Source: Klebsiella michiganensis (GTDB taxonomy: Bacteria > Pseudomonadota > Gammaproteobacteria > Enterobacterales > Enterobacteriaceae). Taken from it: 64,000 nucleotides of DNA. The notes beneath the pieces are model-generated. The model ran no database searches. It saw nothing but the letters and a program-made list of their open reading frames with translations, and was not told the origin of the DNA. How positions within the stretch are numbered: position 1 is the first letter of the stretch; each line of letters starts with the position of its first letter. The stretch lies in NCBI RefSeq assembly GCF_002925905.1, contig NZ_PRDB01000001.1, forward strand, positions 868,001 through 932,000, in the 5' to 3' direction. Made by a program: the position numbers and the translations under genes. Shown here piece after piece: positions 31,045 through 39,347 of this stretch.

Positions 31045-32073
31045 ATGGAAAATGAGTTTATGGCCAAAACCGTTGAGCAAGTCGCCAGGGCGCTGGAAAT
31101 TTCGATTACCACCGTGCGCCTGGTGCTGGGTGGCAAAGCTGAGCAGTATCGCATCAGCGCCAAAACGCAGCAGCGTATTAATGATTACATCGCCGAGAAC
31201 GGGCTGGTCGTTAACCATATCGCCCGCAGCCTGAAGCTCAATAAAACCGAGACCTTAGGGCTGGTGATCCCGCGTTTATCCAACCTGTTTTTCTCCACCC
31301 TGGCGGAAAAGCTCGAAGCCTGCTGCCGTCAGGCGGGGTATCAGCTAATGATTGCCTGCACCTACAGCGACAGCGAGCATGAAAACAGTCTGGTTGAAGG
31401 GCTGCTGGCGCGCAACGTTGACGGGCTCTTCGTGGTGCCCTCTACCCGGGAAACGCAGCTGCATCACCAGAAGGTAGCGCGCAAGCGGCCGCTGGTGCTG
31501 CTCGACCGCGATTTTGGCGAGAGCGACGTGTCGCTGGTGGTGAGCGATAACTACAACGGCAGCAAAAAGCTGGTGCAGGCGATGACCCAGGCGGTGGACG
31601 TCTCGCCGATTTTTTTTATCGCCGGGGATACCCAGCAGCCGTCGATCCAGCGTCGTCTGCAGGGCTACCTGAGCGAGCTGCCCGCCGGCAAGGAGTGGAT
31701 ATTGTCCGCCAGCCATAACCGTCAGGAAGAGGGCAAACAGCTGATGCTCGATTTTCTCCGTCAGCACCGCGAGCCGCCGAAGGCGTTTATCGCCTCCTCT
31801 CTGCCCATTCTGGAAGGGACGCTGAGCGCGCTGCGGGAAACCTACGGCTTTATTCCGTCGGATATTCCCATCGGCACCTTCGATGAACATCAGATGCTGG
31901 GATTTCTGCCGAACGCGGTGTGGTCGATGCGCCAGGATGAGGACGCCTGGGCGCAGCACGCGTTTCATTTGATGCAGCAGAAGCTGCAGGGGGAAAATGC
32001 CGATGTGAAGATCACCGTGCCGATGACCCTGATTCACCGCCCGCTGTCGGTGGAGAAGCAGCGGAGCCAGTAA
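31045..32073 (+). CDS. LacI-family transcriptional regulator of the adjacent sugar-acid cluster
   Basis: This 342-residue repressor-type regulator has an N-terminal LacI helix-turn-helix (TVEQVARALEISITTVRLVLGG) and hinge helix (VVNHIARSLKLNKTETLGLVIP). A periplasmic-binding-like effector domain follows (SNLFFSTLAEKLEACCRQAGYQ to FDEHQMLGFL), close to the Cra/FruR type. An inner ATG at 31060 (MAKTVEQVA) is also plausible. The same palindrome in front of this gene and in the divergent promoter region at 38.9-39.3 kb suggests it controls the operon at 32210-38785 and the MFS gene at 39348. Confidence 0.85.
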   Translation: MENEFMAKTVEQVARALEISITTVRLVLGGKAEQYRISAKTQQRINDYIAENGLVVNHIARSLKLNKTETLGLVIPRLSNLFFSTLAEKLEACCRQAGYQLMIACTYSDSEHENSLVEGLLARNVDGLFVVPSTRETQLHHQKVARKRPLVLLDRDFGESDVSLVVSDNYNGSKKLVQAMTQAVDVSPIFFIAGDTQQPSIQRRLQGYLSELPAGKEWILSASHNRQEEGKQLMLDFLRQHREPPKAFIASSLPILEGTLSALRETYGFIPSDIPIGTFDEHQMLGFLPNAVWSMRQDEDAWAQHAFHLMQQKLQGENADVKITVPMTLIHRPLSVEKQRSQ

Positions 32074-32099
32074 ATGACACGGCTTGTGTGAACACGTCA

Positions 32100-32205
32100 A
32101 TCCCCGGCTGCGCTATGCTGGCCGGGGCTACAGATACCGCATCCTGCGCGCGCTGGTAGCCTGGATAAGGCGCGGGCGCCGCAATCCGGGAACCCTTAAC
32201 GATCC
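32100..32205. repeat. REP/BIME-like palindromic repeats
   Basis: Two GC-rich palindromic units occur: CCCCGGCTGCGCTATGC-type with GCCGGGGCTAC, then GGTAGCCTGGATAAGGCG with CGCAATCCGGG. They lie between the convergent ends of the LacI and GlcG-like genes. They match the style of Klebsiella REP elements. Confidence 0.7.
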
Positions 32206-32209
32206 CTCA

Positions 32210-32641
32210 TCAAGTCAATCGCTGAACAAACCGCGCCGCCAGCCCGGCGTCCAGCTCCGGCGGCAGGCCGCTGATCCCGACGCCGCCAATGGCCAGCCCG
32301 TCGACGATCACCGGCTCGCCGCCCGGCATCGCCAGCAGCTGCGGGTCGTTAAATACCGCCAGCTGCAGGGCGCCGGCGCTGACCTCTTGCGCCAGCGTTG
32401 CCGTCGGACGGCGAAAGCGCAGGGCGCTCCAGGCCTTGCGCTGTGCCAGCTGGCGCGGTAGCGGTGGGCAGCGAGCGTGCGCGCCAAAGGCGATGAGCTC
32501 GCCCTCCGGCCCGACAACCGCCACCGCCAGCCCCCGGGTTCGCGTATCGCTTTCCGTCTCCTGTAAAAACCGCGCGACCTGCTGGCATACAACGCTATCG
32601 TTCAGACGGACCTGGGGACAGAGCGCGTCATTGTCCGGCAT
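32210..32641 (-). CDS. GlcG/HbpS-like protein (DUF336)
   Basis: This protein of about 143 residues has typical family segments: GLAVAVVGPEGELIAFG, RKAWSALRFRRPT and GEPVIVDGLAIGGVGISG. These small proteins often accompany catabolic operons (glc, pdu) and may bind a cofactor or act as chaperones. The start MPDNDALCPQ at 32641 overlaps the end of the aldolase gene by 14 nt; a start at 32677 would be longer. It is the last gene of the operon. Confidence 0.7.
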   Translation of the reverse strand: MPDNDALCPQVRLNDSVVCQQVARFLQETESDTRTRGLAVAVVGPEGELIAFGAHARCPPLPRQLAQRKAWSALRFRRPTATLAQEVSAGALQLAVFNDPQLLAMPGGEPVIVDGLAIGGVGISGLPPELDAGLAARFVQRLT

Positions 32642-33539
32642 CGGCGATATACCCCCGTAAGCGCAGATAGAGGTCATCCAGCTCGCCTTTCTGCGCCGCC
32701 GTCAGCGCCACAAACGGCTCGCGGGTGGGGCCGGTATCGACGCTCTCTTTCGCGGCAAGATATTTCGCCGACTGGAACACGCCGCGCGCGACCAGCTGCT
32801 CCACCACCTCGTTGATCTGCTGCTGCAGGCGCTGCGCCCGGGCGATGTCGCCCTGCTGAAAAGCGCTGCGCAGGGCGAGAAACAGCTCCGGCTGTAGGTT
32901 AACCGTGGTGCCAACCGTGGCCGTCGCGCCCGCCGCGAGGCTGGAAAGGAAGATCTCATCGAAACCGTTAAAAAAGACTTTCTCCGGGTAGCGGGCGATC
33001 ATCCGTTCCAGCGAATAGAGGTTATGCGAAGTATGCTTCACCCCCAGAACCTGCTCATCGCCGAGCAGCGCGTCGGCGCTCTGGGCGTCCAGCTCGACGC
33101 CGGTAAACTGCGGAATGTTATACAAAATCACCGGAATCGAAATGGCGTCCAGCACTCGACGGTAGTAGGCGATAATCTCCTCGCGGCTATATTTGTAGTA
33201 GTAGGGCGGCACCAGCGACACCGCGCTGGCGCCGTCCTGCTCGGCGTGCTTCGCCAGCTCGACGGCATCCCGGGTGCGCGGCGTCCCGACGTGGGCGATC
33301 ACCGGCACGCGACCGCCCGCCGACTGCACCAGCGTTGCCAGCACCTGCCGGCGCTCATTGAAACGCAGTAACGGCCCCTCCCCGGAGGAGCCGCAGCAGT
33401 AAAAGCCCTCAACCCCGCGCGCCAGCTGGGCGCGGGCGAGCGCGTCCAGCGCCGCGTAGTTCACCGACTCATCGGCGTGCATCGGCGTCACCACGGCGGA
33501 GATAATGCCGCGAAAAACCTGCCATTTATCGCTTACCAT
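32628..33539 (-). CDS. DapA-family aldolase/lyase (dihydrodipicolinate synthase superfamily)
   Basis: This 303-residue TIM-barrel Schiff-base aldolase has an N-terminal GIISAVVTPMHADESV, a GxxGE-type motif CGSSGEGPLLRFNER, the Tyr of YNIPQFTG, and the Schiff-base Lys in LGVKHTSHN. In this context it probably cleaves a 2-keto-3-deoxy sugar acid to pyruvate and an aldehyde, after dehydratase and dehydrogenase steps. The start overlaps the SDR gene by 7 nt. The true substrate cannot be told from sequence; lysine biosynthesis is unlikely here. Confidence 0.82.
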   Translation of the reverse strand: MVSDKWQVFRGIISAVVTPMHADESVNYAALDALARAQLARGVEGFYCCGSSGEGPLLRFNERRQVLATLVQSAGGRVPVIAHVGTPRTRDAVELAKHAEQDGASAVSLVPPYYYKYSREEIIAYYRRVLDAISIPVILYNIPQFTGVELDAQSADALLGDEQVLGVKHTSHNLYSLERMIARYPEKVFFNGFDEIFLSSLAAGATATVGTTVNLQPELFLALRSAFQQGDIARAQRLQQQINEVVEQLVARGVFQSAKYLAAKESVDTGPTREPFVALTAAQKGELDDLYLRLRGYIADAGQ

Positions 33540-34360
33540 GCGGTCCAGCCTCCATCCACCACCACGTTGGAACCGGTCATATAGACCGAGGCGTCGGAGA
33601 GCAAAAACACCACCGCGCCGTTGTACTCGTGGGCTTTCGCCATCCGCCCGATGGGGATACGGTTGGTGTAGTTTTTCTGGAAGCGCGGGTCCTGATCGCT
33701 GCGCTCGACGCCGGAGAGGGTCAGAGTATTGACGCGAATGCCGTCGCGCCCCCAGTAGGTGGCGCAGTAGCGGGTAAAGTTATACAGCCCGGACTTTGCC
33801 GCCGAATAGGCCACCGGTTTGACGAACGGAATGCCGGTGTCCTCTTTTTTGTAGCTATAGATATCCTGCACAGGGGAGACCACGCCGTAGATCGAACCGA
33901 CGTTGATGATCGAGCCGCCTTTGCCGGCCTGTTTCATGCGCTTGCCGACCTGCTGGGTCATCAGGAAGGTGCCGACCAGGTTCACTTCCACCACCTCGCG
34001 GAACACCTCTTCCGGAAACTCTTCAAACGGGCCGGAGACTTCCGGCGGCGCGCTGGGCTGGGTGTCGACGCCCGCGTTGTTGACCAGGCCATCCGGGACG
34101 CCCCACTTTGCTTCAATGCTATCCAGCACCCGGTTAATGCTGGCTTTATCGGTAATATTCACTTCCGCGCACAGCAGGCGGTCGGAGTCCTTGATCGCCC
34201 CCAGCACGCGGTCGACGCGCGCGGCATCGACGCGGGTGGCCAGCGCCGCCACCTTCGCGCCGCGGTCGTGTAACGTCTTCACGTACTGCGCCCCCAGCTG
34301 TCCCAGGCCGCCGGTCACGATGATGACCTTGTCTTTAACCGAGAATAACGTGTCTTCCAT
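33533..34360 (-). CDS. SDR-family oxidoreductase
   Basis: This 275-residue classical short-chain dehydrogenase has nucleotide-binding TGGLGQLG (about residues 16-23), NNAG (LVNNAGVDTQ), catalytic Ser region (INVGSIYG) and YSAAKSGLYNFTRY with the YxxxK pair. The Asp/Arg pattern after beta-2 (ALATRVDAARV) leaves NAD versus NADP preference open. It presumably oxidises a sugar, sugar acid or its keto-deoxy form in the pathway of the neighbouring enzymes. Confidence 0.85.
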   Translation of the reverse strand: MEDTLFSVKDKVIIVTGGLGQLGAQYVKTLHDRGAKVAALATRVDAARVDRVLGAIKDSDRLLCAEVNITDKASINRVLDSIEAKWGVPDGLVNNAGVDTQPSAPPEVSGPFEEFPEEVFREVVEVNLVGTFLMTQQVGKRMKQAGKGGSIINVGSIYGVVSPVQDIYSYKKEDTGIPFVKPVAYSAAKSGLYNFTRYCATYWGRDGIRVNTLTLSGVERSDQDPRFQKNYTNRIPIGRMAKAHEYNGAVVFLLSDASVYMTGSNVVVDGGWTAW

Positions 34361-34383
34361 TGTCCTTTCCCCTCACTGCGTGG

Positions 34384-35487
34384 TTAGATTTTGTGGGTTG
34401 CGAGGTAATCACGATCGAGAATAATGCCGTGGCCCGGCCTTTCGCTCGGCACGTAGTAGCCGTCCACCTCTTCGCCCGCTTCGGCGATGATGCGCAGATC
34501 TTTCCAGCGCCCGCCGTCGGTCATCTCGGCGTATGAGATATTCGGCACCGTTGCCAGCAGGCTGGCGCTGAGCTCCATGACAAAATGCGGCGTCATTGGC
34601 AGGTTGTGCGCGCGGGCGACGGCGGCGATATCCAGATAGCCGGTGATCCCGCCGACGCGGCCGAGATCCGCCTGGATGTAATCCGCGCTGCCGCTCTCGA
34701 TGTACTGCGTAAACTGGTTTAAGTTATAGACGTTTTCTCCCAGCGCGATAGGCGTGGCGCTGCGTTCGCGCAGCCGCAGGTGGCCGGCGATATCGTCGGA
34801 GGGCAGCGGCTCCTCAATCCACAGCAGGTTGAGCGGTTCGAACAGCTTGAACGCGCGCAGCGCCTGCGGGAAGTTCCAGCCCTGGTTGGCGTCCACCGCC
34901 AGCGGGAAGCCCGGCACCGCCTCCTGAATCTTACGCAGCCGCTCCACGTCCTCCTCCAGCGTCGGTTTGCCCACTTTCACTTTCGCCGCCAGGTAGCCGG
35001 TGCTTTTCCAGCGTTTGACCTGGTCAATCACTTCCTCAATGGACAGATGCAGGTTGATGCCGCTGCCGTACAGCGGAACGCGATCGCGTACGCGGCCAAG
35101 AATGTCGATAATCGGCGCATTGAGGGTTTTACCTAACAGATCCCAGTAGGCAATATCCAGCGCCGCCAGGGCATGGGTGGTGACGCCCGCGCCGCCGACG
35201 TCGTGTACGTGTTTATACGAGCGATGCCACAGGCCGCGCGGGGAGAGCGGCTGGCCAATAACGTCCGGGATAATCTCGGCAATCAGCGCGGAGATGGTTT
35301 TCCCGCACCAGCCGGAAGTGTGGCTAAAGCCGGTGCCGACGTGGCCGTTAGAACCGTAGACGTCAACAATCGCCACTTCGATATCGGTGACGTGGTGAAT
35401 CTGATCCCCCCACGGGCCTTCCGGCAGCGGAACGCGGGCGGTCATCAGTTCGATATTTTCAATCACGGGCATTTTTGTGCTGTTCAT
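34384..35487 (-). CDS. enolase-superfamily sugar-acid dehydratase (mandelate racemase subgroup)
   Basis: This 367-residue protein has a capping domain (MPVIENIELMTARVPL to about 125) and a TIM barrel with KVKVG (KxK base near residue 171). Metal ligands are Asp in AVDANQGW, Glu in WIEEPLPSDD and Glu in ALGENVYN. A His in MTPHFVMELS fits the MR-subgroup general acid/base. These enzymes dehydrate sugar acids to 2-keto-3-deoxy acids. The neighbours (SDR, DapA-type aldolase, MFS) support a non-phosphorylative pathway. Confidence 0.85.
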   Translation of the reverse strand: MNSTKMPVIENIELMTARVPLPEGPWGDQIHHVTDIEVAIVDVYGSNGHVGTGFSHTSGWCGKTISALIAEIIPDVIGQPLSPRGLWHRSYKHVHDVGGAGVTTHALAALDIAYWDLLGKTLNAPIIDILGRVRDRVPLYGSGINLHLSIEEVIDQVKRWKSTGYLAAKVKVGKPTLEEDVERLRKIQEAVPGFPLAVDANQGWNFPQALRAFKLFEPLNLLWIEEPLPSDDIAGHLRLRERSATPIALGENVYNLNQFTQYIESGSADYIQADLGRVGGITGYLDIAAVARAHNLPMTPHFVMELSASLLATVPNISYAEMTDGGRWKDLRIIAEAGEEVDGYYVPSERPGHGIILDRDYLATHKI

Positions 35488-35539
35488 CTGATTCCTTCCT
35501 TTATGGGTTCAGCGGGGGCCGCCCCTGCGGCCCGGGCGG

Positions 35540-36991
35540 TTAATGTTTGGAGGCCGGGGATTCATGCCCCTCCAGGGCGATTGCCGGGCTGGCGTCATGT
35601 TCTCGATCGTTCTCGTCGCCCACCGCATGGCCGAAGACTTCCGGCAGCAGGAAGATGGAGGCGAGGAAGGCGCAGAACGGCGCGATAGCGATAATCATCG
35701 AGGCGACCGGTACGCCGACCGCTTCAAACAGGGCCGGGAAGACCAGGGTGGTAACGAAGGCGGTGACCTTGACGATGGTGTAGCCGATGCCGGAGGCCAC
35801 GCCGCGATAGCGCGGTTTTGCCACCAGCGAGATCACCGTCATGCCGCTTTCGGAATCCCAGTAGTGGCCCCACAGCATTAGCGCCGCGCCGAAGATGATA
35901 AATGCGAAGCTGCTGCTGTAGACGCCCCACGCCGATATCGAAATACCGATGGTGACCAGCAGGAAGCCGTATTTGCTCAGTCCCTTATGCCCGAGCTTCG
36001 GCAACAGCAGCGGGCCGACAAATGCCGAGAGCGCGGCGATACAGTTCACCGCCAGCAGGGCGAGGTTATTCTGGATCTGCCCGGAAATCCCGATGGTGAC
36101 GAGGATCAGCGGCAGGAAGAAGGAGAAGGCGTAGTTTTCAAACGACTGCACGGCGCAGGAGAACCAGCCGAACAGGGTGGTGCGGCGGGTAAACGGACGG
36201 CGGAACAGATCGTGCAGCGTCTCTTTGAGCGTCGGGTCGGCGATAGTGACGTTTTCATTGGGCAGAATGTCGTCCAGCAGACGGCCATCCTGTTCGCCGT
36301 AATATTCACGGGAGGCTTTTTTCGCTTCGATAAAGCGGCCGCGTTCGACGAACCACGCTGGCGTCTCCGGCAGCTCCCGACGCATAAACAGCAGCAGGCA
36401 GGCCGGGATCGCCGGGACCGCCAGCACGATGCGCCAGATCATATCCGGGTGAACATCAAGCGCCACCAGCGTGGTGACCAGCAGAATGGCGGCGATAATC
36501 CCCAGCGCGAACATAAACTGCCAGCGGTTAGCCATTACTTCGCGCTTGCCCTTCGGCATCACCTCCATGATGTAGGTAAAGCCGTTAGCCACGTCCGCGC
36601 CCACCGGGATCCCGGCGAGGCAGCGAATAATCGCCAGCCAGTACATATTGGGCGCCAGGCCCTGAAGAACGGCGAAGATCGCGAACAGGATCATCGACCA
36701 GAGGAAAATTTTACGCCGTCCGAGCTTATCGGTCAGCCAGCCGCCGAGCAGCGCGCCGACCACCGCGCCGAGCTGGGTGCCGGCGGCGGTAAAACCAAGC
36801 AGCCAGCTGCTGGGCTCATAAATATCTTTCAGGGCGAATAAAATAAACGCCATGGAATAAATATCCCATGACTCAATTAATAATGCGGTGATCATTAGCC
36901 ATCCCGCTTTGGTGCAGCCAGGGGCCTCCTGCAGATCGAGCCGTTTCTTTGCCTTCTGGATAATAAATTCAATATGTTGCTGCTGATACAT
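35540..36991 (-). CDS. MFS transporter (sugar or sugar-acid proton symporter)
   Basis: This 483-residue inner-membrane carrier has 12 predicted helices. The MFS motif A is GGWLTDKLGRRKIF between helices 2 and 3; the second half has the related RYRGVASGIG segment. A 30-residue amphipathic N-terminal tail precedes the first helix. Its place between the isomerase and dehydratase genes suggests import of the pathway substrate. Confidence 0.82.
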   Translation of the reverse strand: MYQQQHIEFIIQKAKKRLDLQEAPGCTKAGWLMITALLIESWDIYSMAFILFALKDIYEPSSWLLGFTAAGTQLGAVVGALLGGWLTDKLGRRKIFLWSMILFAIFAVLQGLAPNMYWLAIIRCLAGIPVGADVANGFTYIMEVMPKGKREVMANRWQFMFALGIIAAILLVTTLVALDVHPDMIWRIVLAVPAIPACLLLFMRRELPETPAWFVERGRFIEAKKASREYYGEQDGRLLDDILPNENVTIADPTLKETLHDLFRRPFTRRTTLFGWFSCAVQSFENYAFSFFLPLILVTIGISGQIQNNLALLAVNCIAALSAFVGPLLLPKLGHKGLSKYGFLLVTIGISISAWGVYSSSFAFIIFGAALMLWGHYWDSESGMTVISLVAKPRYRGVASGIGYTIVKVTAFVTTLVFPALFEAVGVPVASMIIAIAPFCAFLASIFLLPEVFGHAVGDENDREHDASPAIALEGHESPASKH

Positions 36992-37005
36992 ATAATCCTC
37001 TCTTA

Positions 37006-37032
37006 TCCGGGCAGGCGGAGAGCCCGCCCGGA
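37006..37032. repeat. hairpin between isomerase and transporter genes
   Basis: The inverted repeat TCCGGGC / GCCCGGA with a 13-nt middle lies in the 144-bp intercistronic gap. It is probably a REP-like or mRNA-processing element. Confidence 0.45.
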
Positions 37033-37135
37033 CAGATGCGCGTTGATCCGCTCTTTATGGGCGATAAAGAGACGAATGAAGCGGATGTTTGCCAGGATCG
37101 CTAACAACGTAAAAATTACATAAGCGAATCAGTTG

Positions 37136-38785
37136 TTATTTCATTAATAAATGCGCATCGCCTGCGATAAAGACTTTCATATTTTGCGTCAGCGCCTGGG
37201 CAATAAAGGCGTTCAGCACTTCGGATAATACCTCCTCCTCTACATAAGCCAGACTGAGATGGTTGCTCTGGTGGCCCGCCATTAAATCGTCGCGCGAAAC
37301 CCCGTCGAGAACGGCGTTGAGTAACGGCCACTCGTAGTTGGTCGCCCGGCGGCGGCGTTCGAATTCGTCATGCGGCAGTTCGACGGCGGTGCCGGTGCCG
37401 ATATGCAGGATCACCTGGGTGCCTTCGTAGTGCGCTCGCGCCCAGATAAAGCGTCCGGCTTTGCCCTGACCGGCAATGGTCGAGCCGCCATAGGGGAAGA
37501 ACATCGCCGGCTGGCGATAGCCGGTTGCCCCGGCGATCCCGCCTTTCAGATGGGCGAACGGCACCGCGCCGGAGATCTCCAGATCCCAGTAGAACGTGCC
37601 GTTGTACTCGCTACCCCAGCGGATATCGTGAAGGGTGGTTTCGCTCGCCATGCCCAGCGCGCCGAGCAGCTTCGCCAGCATCACCTGCGGGATGGCGCTG
37701 CCCATATCCACCTCGTTGATGCAGGGGATCGGCGCGTCCGGACAGACGATCTCGCCATTCTCATCCGGGATCGGGAAACGTTCCGCGTTACCGATGGCGC
37801 CTTCGGCAAAATCCGAAGCGGCGCAGCTGTCTTTGAGCCCCTGCTGATACTGCACGCCCACTGCCGTCAGCCCGAAGCGCTTCACGAAGCGCGCCATGGC
37901 GATCATCATCGCGCACTGTTCCAGCACCTGCTCCCGGGTCAGATCCTTCGCCCCGTCGGCGCCGAACCGGAAGCGCATGCCGCGGGTCTCATACCAGTCG
38001 AGACAGGCTTCGCGCAGGGCGATCGGCACCTTGTTCATTTCAACCAGTAGCGCCGATTGCGACAGCGACTCCACCGGCATCCCTACGTCGATCATCGCTT
38101 TTTGCGGGAACACGCCGTTGATCATCCCCATACAGAAGGTATCGAACAGCCCGACAATGGCCTTGTGTTTGAGGATCGACTGCCCAACCTTCACGCCAAT
38201 CTGCCCGGCTTCGCTGGCCAGCAGCGGCGCGCTGGGTGCAACCGGATGCAGATAGCCGAGCTTATGGCTGAGATGGCCGTCGCGCAGCCAGGTGTCTAAG
38301 CCACGAATAAACGCCTCGTCGGCGAAGGTTTCCGACCAAAGCCGCGAGTAGCTGCGCTCCAGGCTGGTGAGGCAGCCTGCCATACAGAGCATGCCGACGA
38401 GGCCCGGCCAGGTACCGTCAAAATTGGCGAGCAGCAAAATAGGGCCGCGATGATGTACCAGCGAAGGAGCAAGGTGATGGGAGTATTGCCAGGCGGTCAG
38501 CAGGACAATAACCGGCGCATCCGGATCGATCCCGGCGAACAGCTCGCTACCCTCTTTCTGGCTGCTGATAAACCCGTGACCGCGCTGCTCGTTGACCGGA
38601 TGGGCGCGGCGCAGGCGATAGCCTAATGTTTCCAGCGCCGTTTCCAGACGCTGTTCAAACAGCTTCTGCGTGGGCCAGCAGGTGACGTTAGCCGGTTCGC
38701 GGAGATCCGCATTGGTCACCATCAACACTTCGCCTGGCTGCGGGGTAATAAGCCCGGCTTCCGCGGGTAACGTTAAATTCAGCAT
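37136..38785 (-). CDS. L-fucose/L-arabinose isomerase-like protein
   Basis: This 549-residue protein is related to the FucI/AraA isomerase fold. It has N-terminal Rossmann-like segments (EVLMVTNADLREPAN, APVIVLLTAWQYSHH), a middle part with LLANFDGTWPGLVGMLCMAGCL, and a C-terminal half with conserved acidic residues (CINEVDMGSAIPQ, SEYNGTFYWDLEISG). It may isomerise an aldose or have diverged to another reaction. It is the first gene of the operon, with an operator palindrome 102 bp upstream. Confidence 0.7.
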   Translation of the reverse strand: MLNLTLPAEAGLITPQPGEVLMVTNADLREPANVTCWPTQKLFEQRLETALETLGYRLRRAHPVNEQRGHGFISSQKEGSELFAGIDPDAPVIVLLTAWQYSHHLAPSLVHHRGPILLLANFDGTWPGLVGMLCMAGCLTSLERSYSRLWSETFADEAFIRGLDTWLRDGHLSHKLGYLHPVAPSAPLLASEAGQIGVKVGQSILKHKAIVGLFDTFCMGMINGVFPQKAMIDVGMPVESLSQSALLVEMNKVPIALREACLDWYETRGMRFRFGADGAKDLTREQVLEQCAMMIAMARFVKRFGLTAVGVQYQQGLKDSCAASDFAEGAIGNAERFPIPDENGEIVCPDAPIPCINEVDMGSAIPQVMLAKLLGALGMASETTLHDIRWGSEYNGTFYWDLEISGAVPFAHLKGGIAGATGYRQPAMFFPYGGSTIAGQGKAGRFIWARAHYEGTQVILHIGTGTAVELPHDEFERRRRATNYEWPLLNAVLDGVSRDDLMAGHQSNHLSLAYVEEEVLSEVLNAFIAQALTQNMKVFIAGDAHLLMK

Positions 38786-38886
38786 GTGAATTTCTCCTGT
38801 AGGGGATAGGTCGCTTGGTTATCGTTGAGCGTGCTGCGCCGGGGTAAGCGCGGCATCAATCGTTCTGTTGCTGGCTAATTTCTTTG

Positions 38887-38902
38887 GCTAACTCGAATTA
38901 GC
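38887..38902. promoter_or_regulatory. operator palindrome upstream of the isomerase operon
   Basis: GCTAACTCGAATTAGC is a palindrome with one imperfect pair and is identical in 15 of 16 bases to the copy before the regulator gene. It lies 102 bp upstream of the isomerase start. The surrounding 562-bp divergent region (38786-39347) is otherwise AT-rich and has no gene. Confidence 0.75.
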
Positions 38903-39243
38903 AAATTAGGATAAAAAAAAGACAGGAACAAACTCTTTACCGGGGATTTGTGATGGCTATCAATGTGCAATTATTAACTTATTAATATTTAACTCTTTAT
39001 TTTAAACGGTGGGTCGAGGTGACAGGGAACGCTTGCTGAGGCGGCATAAAGGCGGGCAGAAAAGCGGACGGGAAGCGCAGCGGGGACGGTAAATCAGCGT
39101 TAAATATATAATTGATTGAATTTGATAAATTATTTACGTTATGCCGTAAGCGATTTGTCTCGCGGCGCTAGGGCAGGTGTTAAAATTTAACCGATCCTGG
39201 TCACACTCTTTTAGCATTTACGTTGTGAATCTCCGTATCTTGT

Positions 39244-39267
39244 TATAATTAGCTAATTCGAGTTAGC
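39244..39267 (+). promoter_or_regulatory. -10 element and operator palindrome upstream of the MFS gene
   Basis: TATAAT (39244-39249) is followed at once by GCTAATTCGAGTTAGC (39252-39267), so a bound repressor would cover the transcription start. This is the third copy of the motif. Confidence 0.75.
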
Positions 39268-39347
39268 TTACGGGCGATTTTCCCTCGCGACCGCGGTTAG
39301 CCAGGCGCTGCCCGACTTAACAATAATGATTCAGGACAGAGGATTTA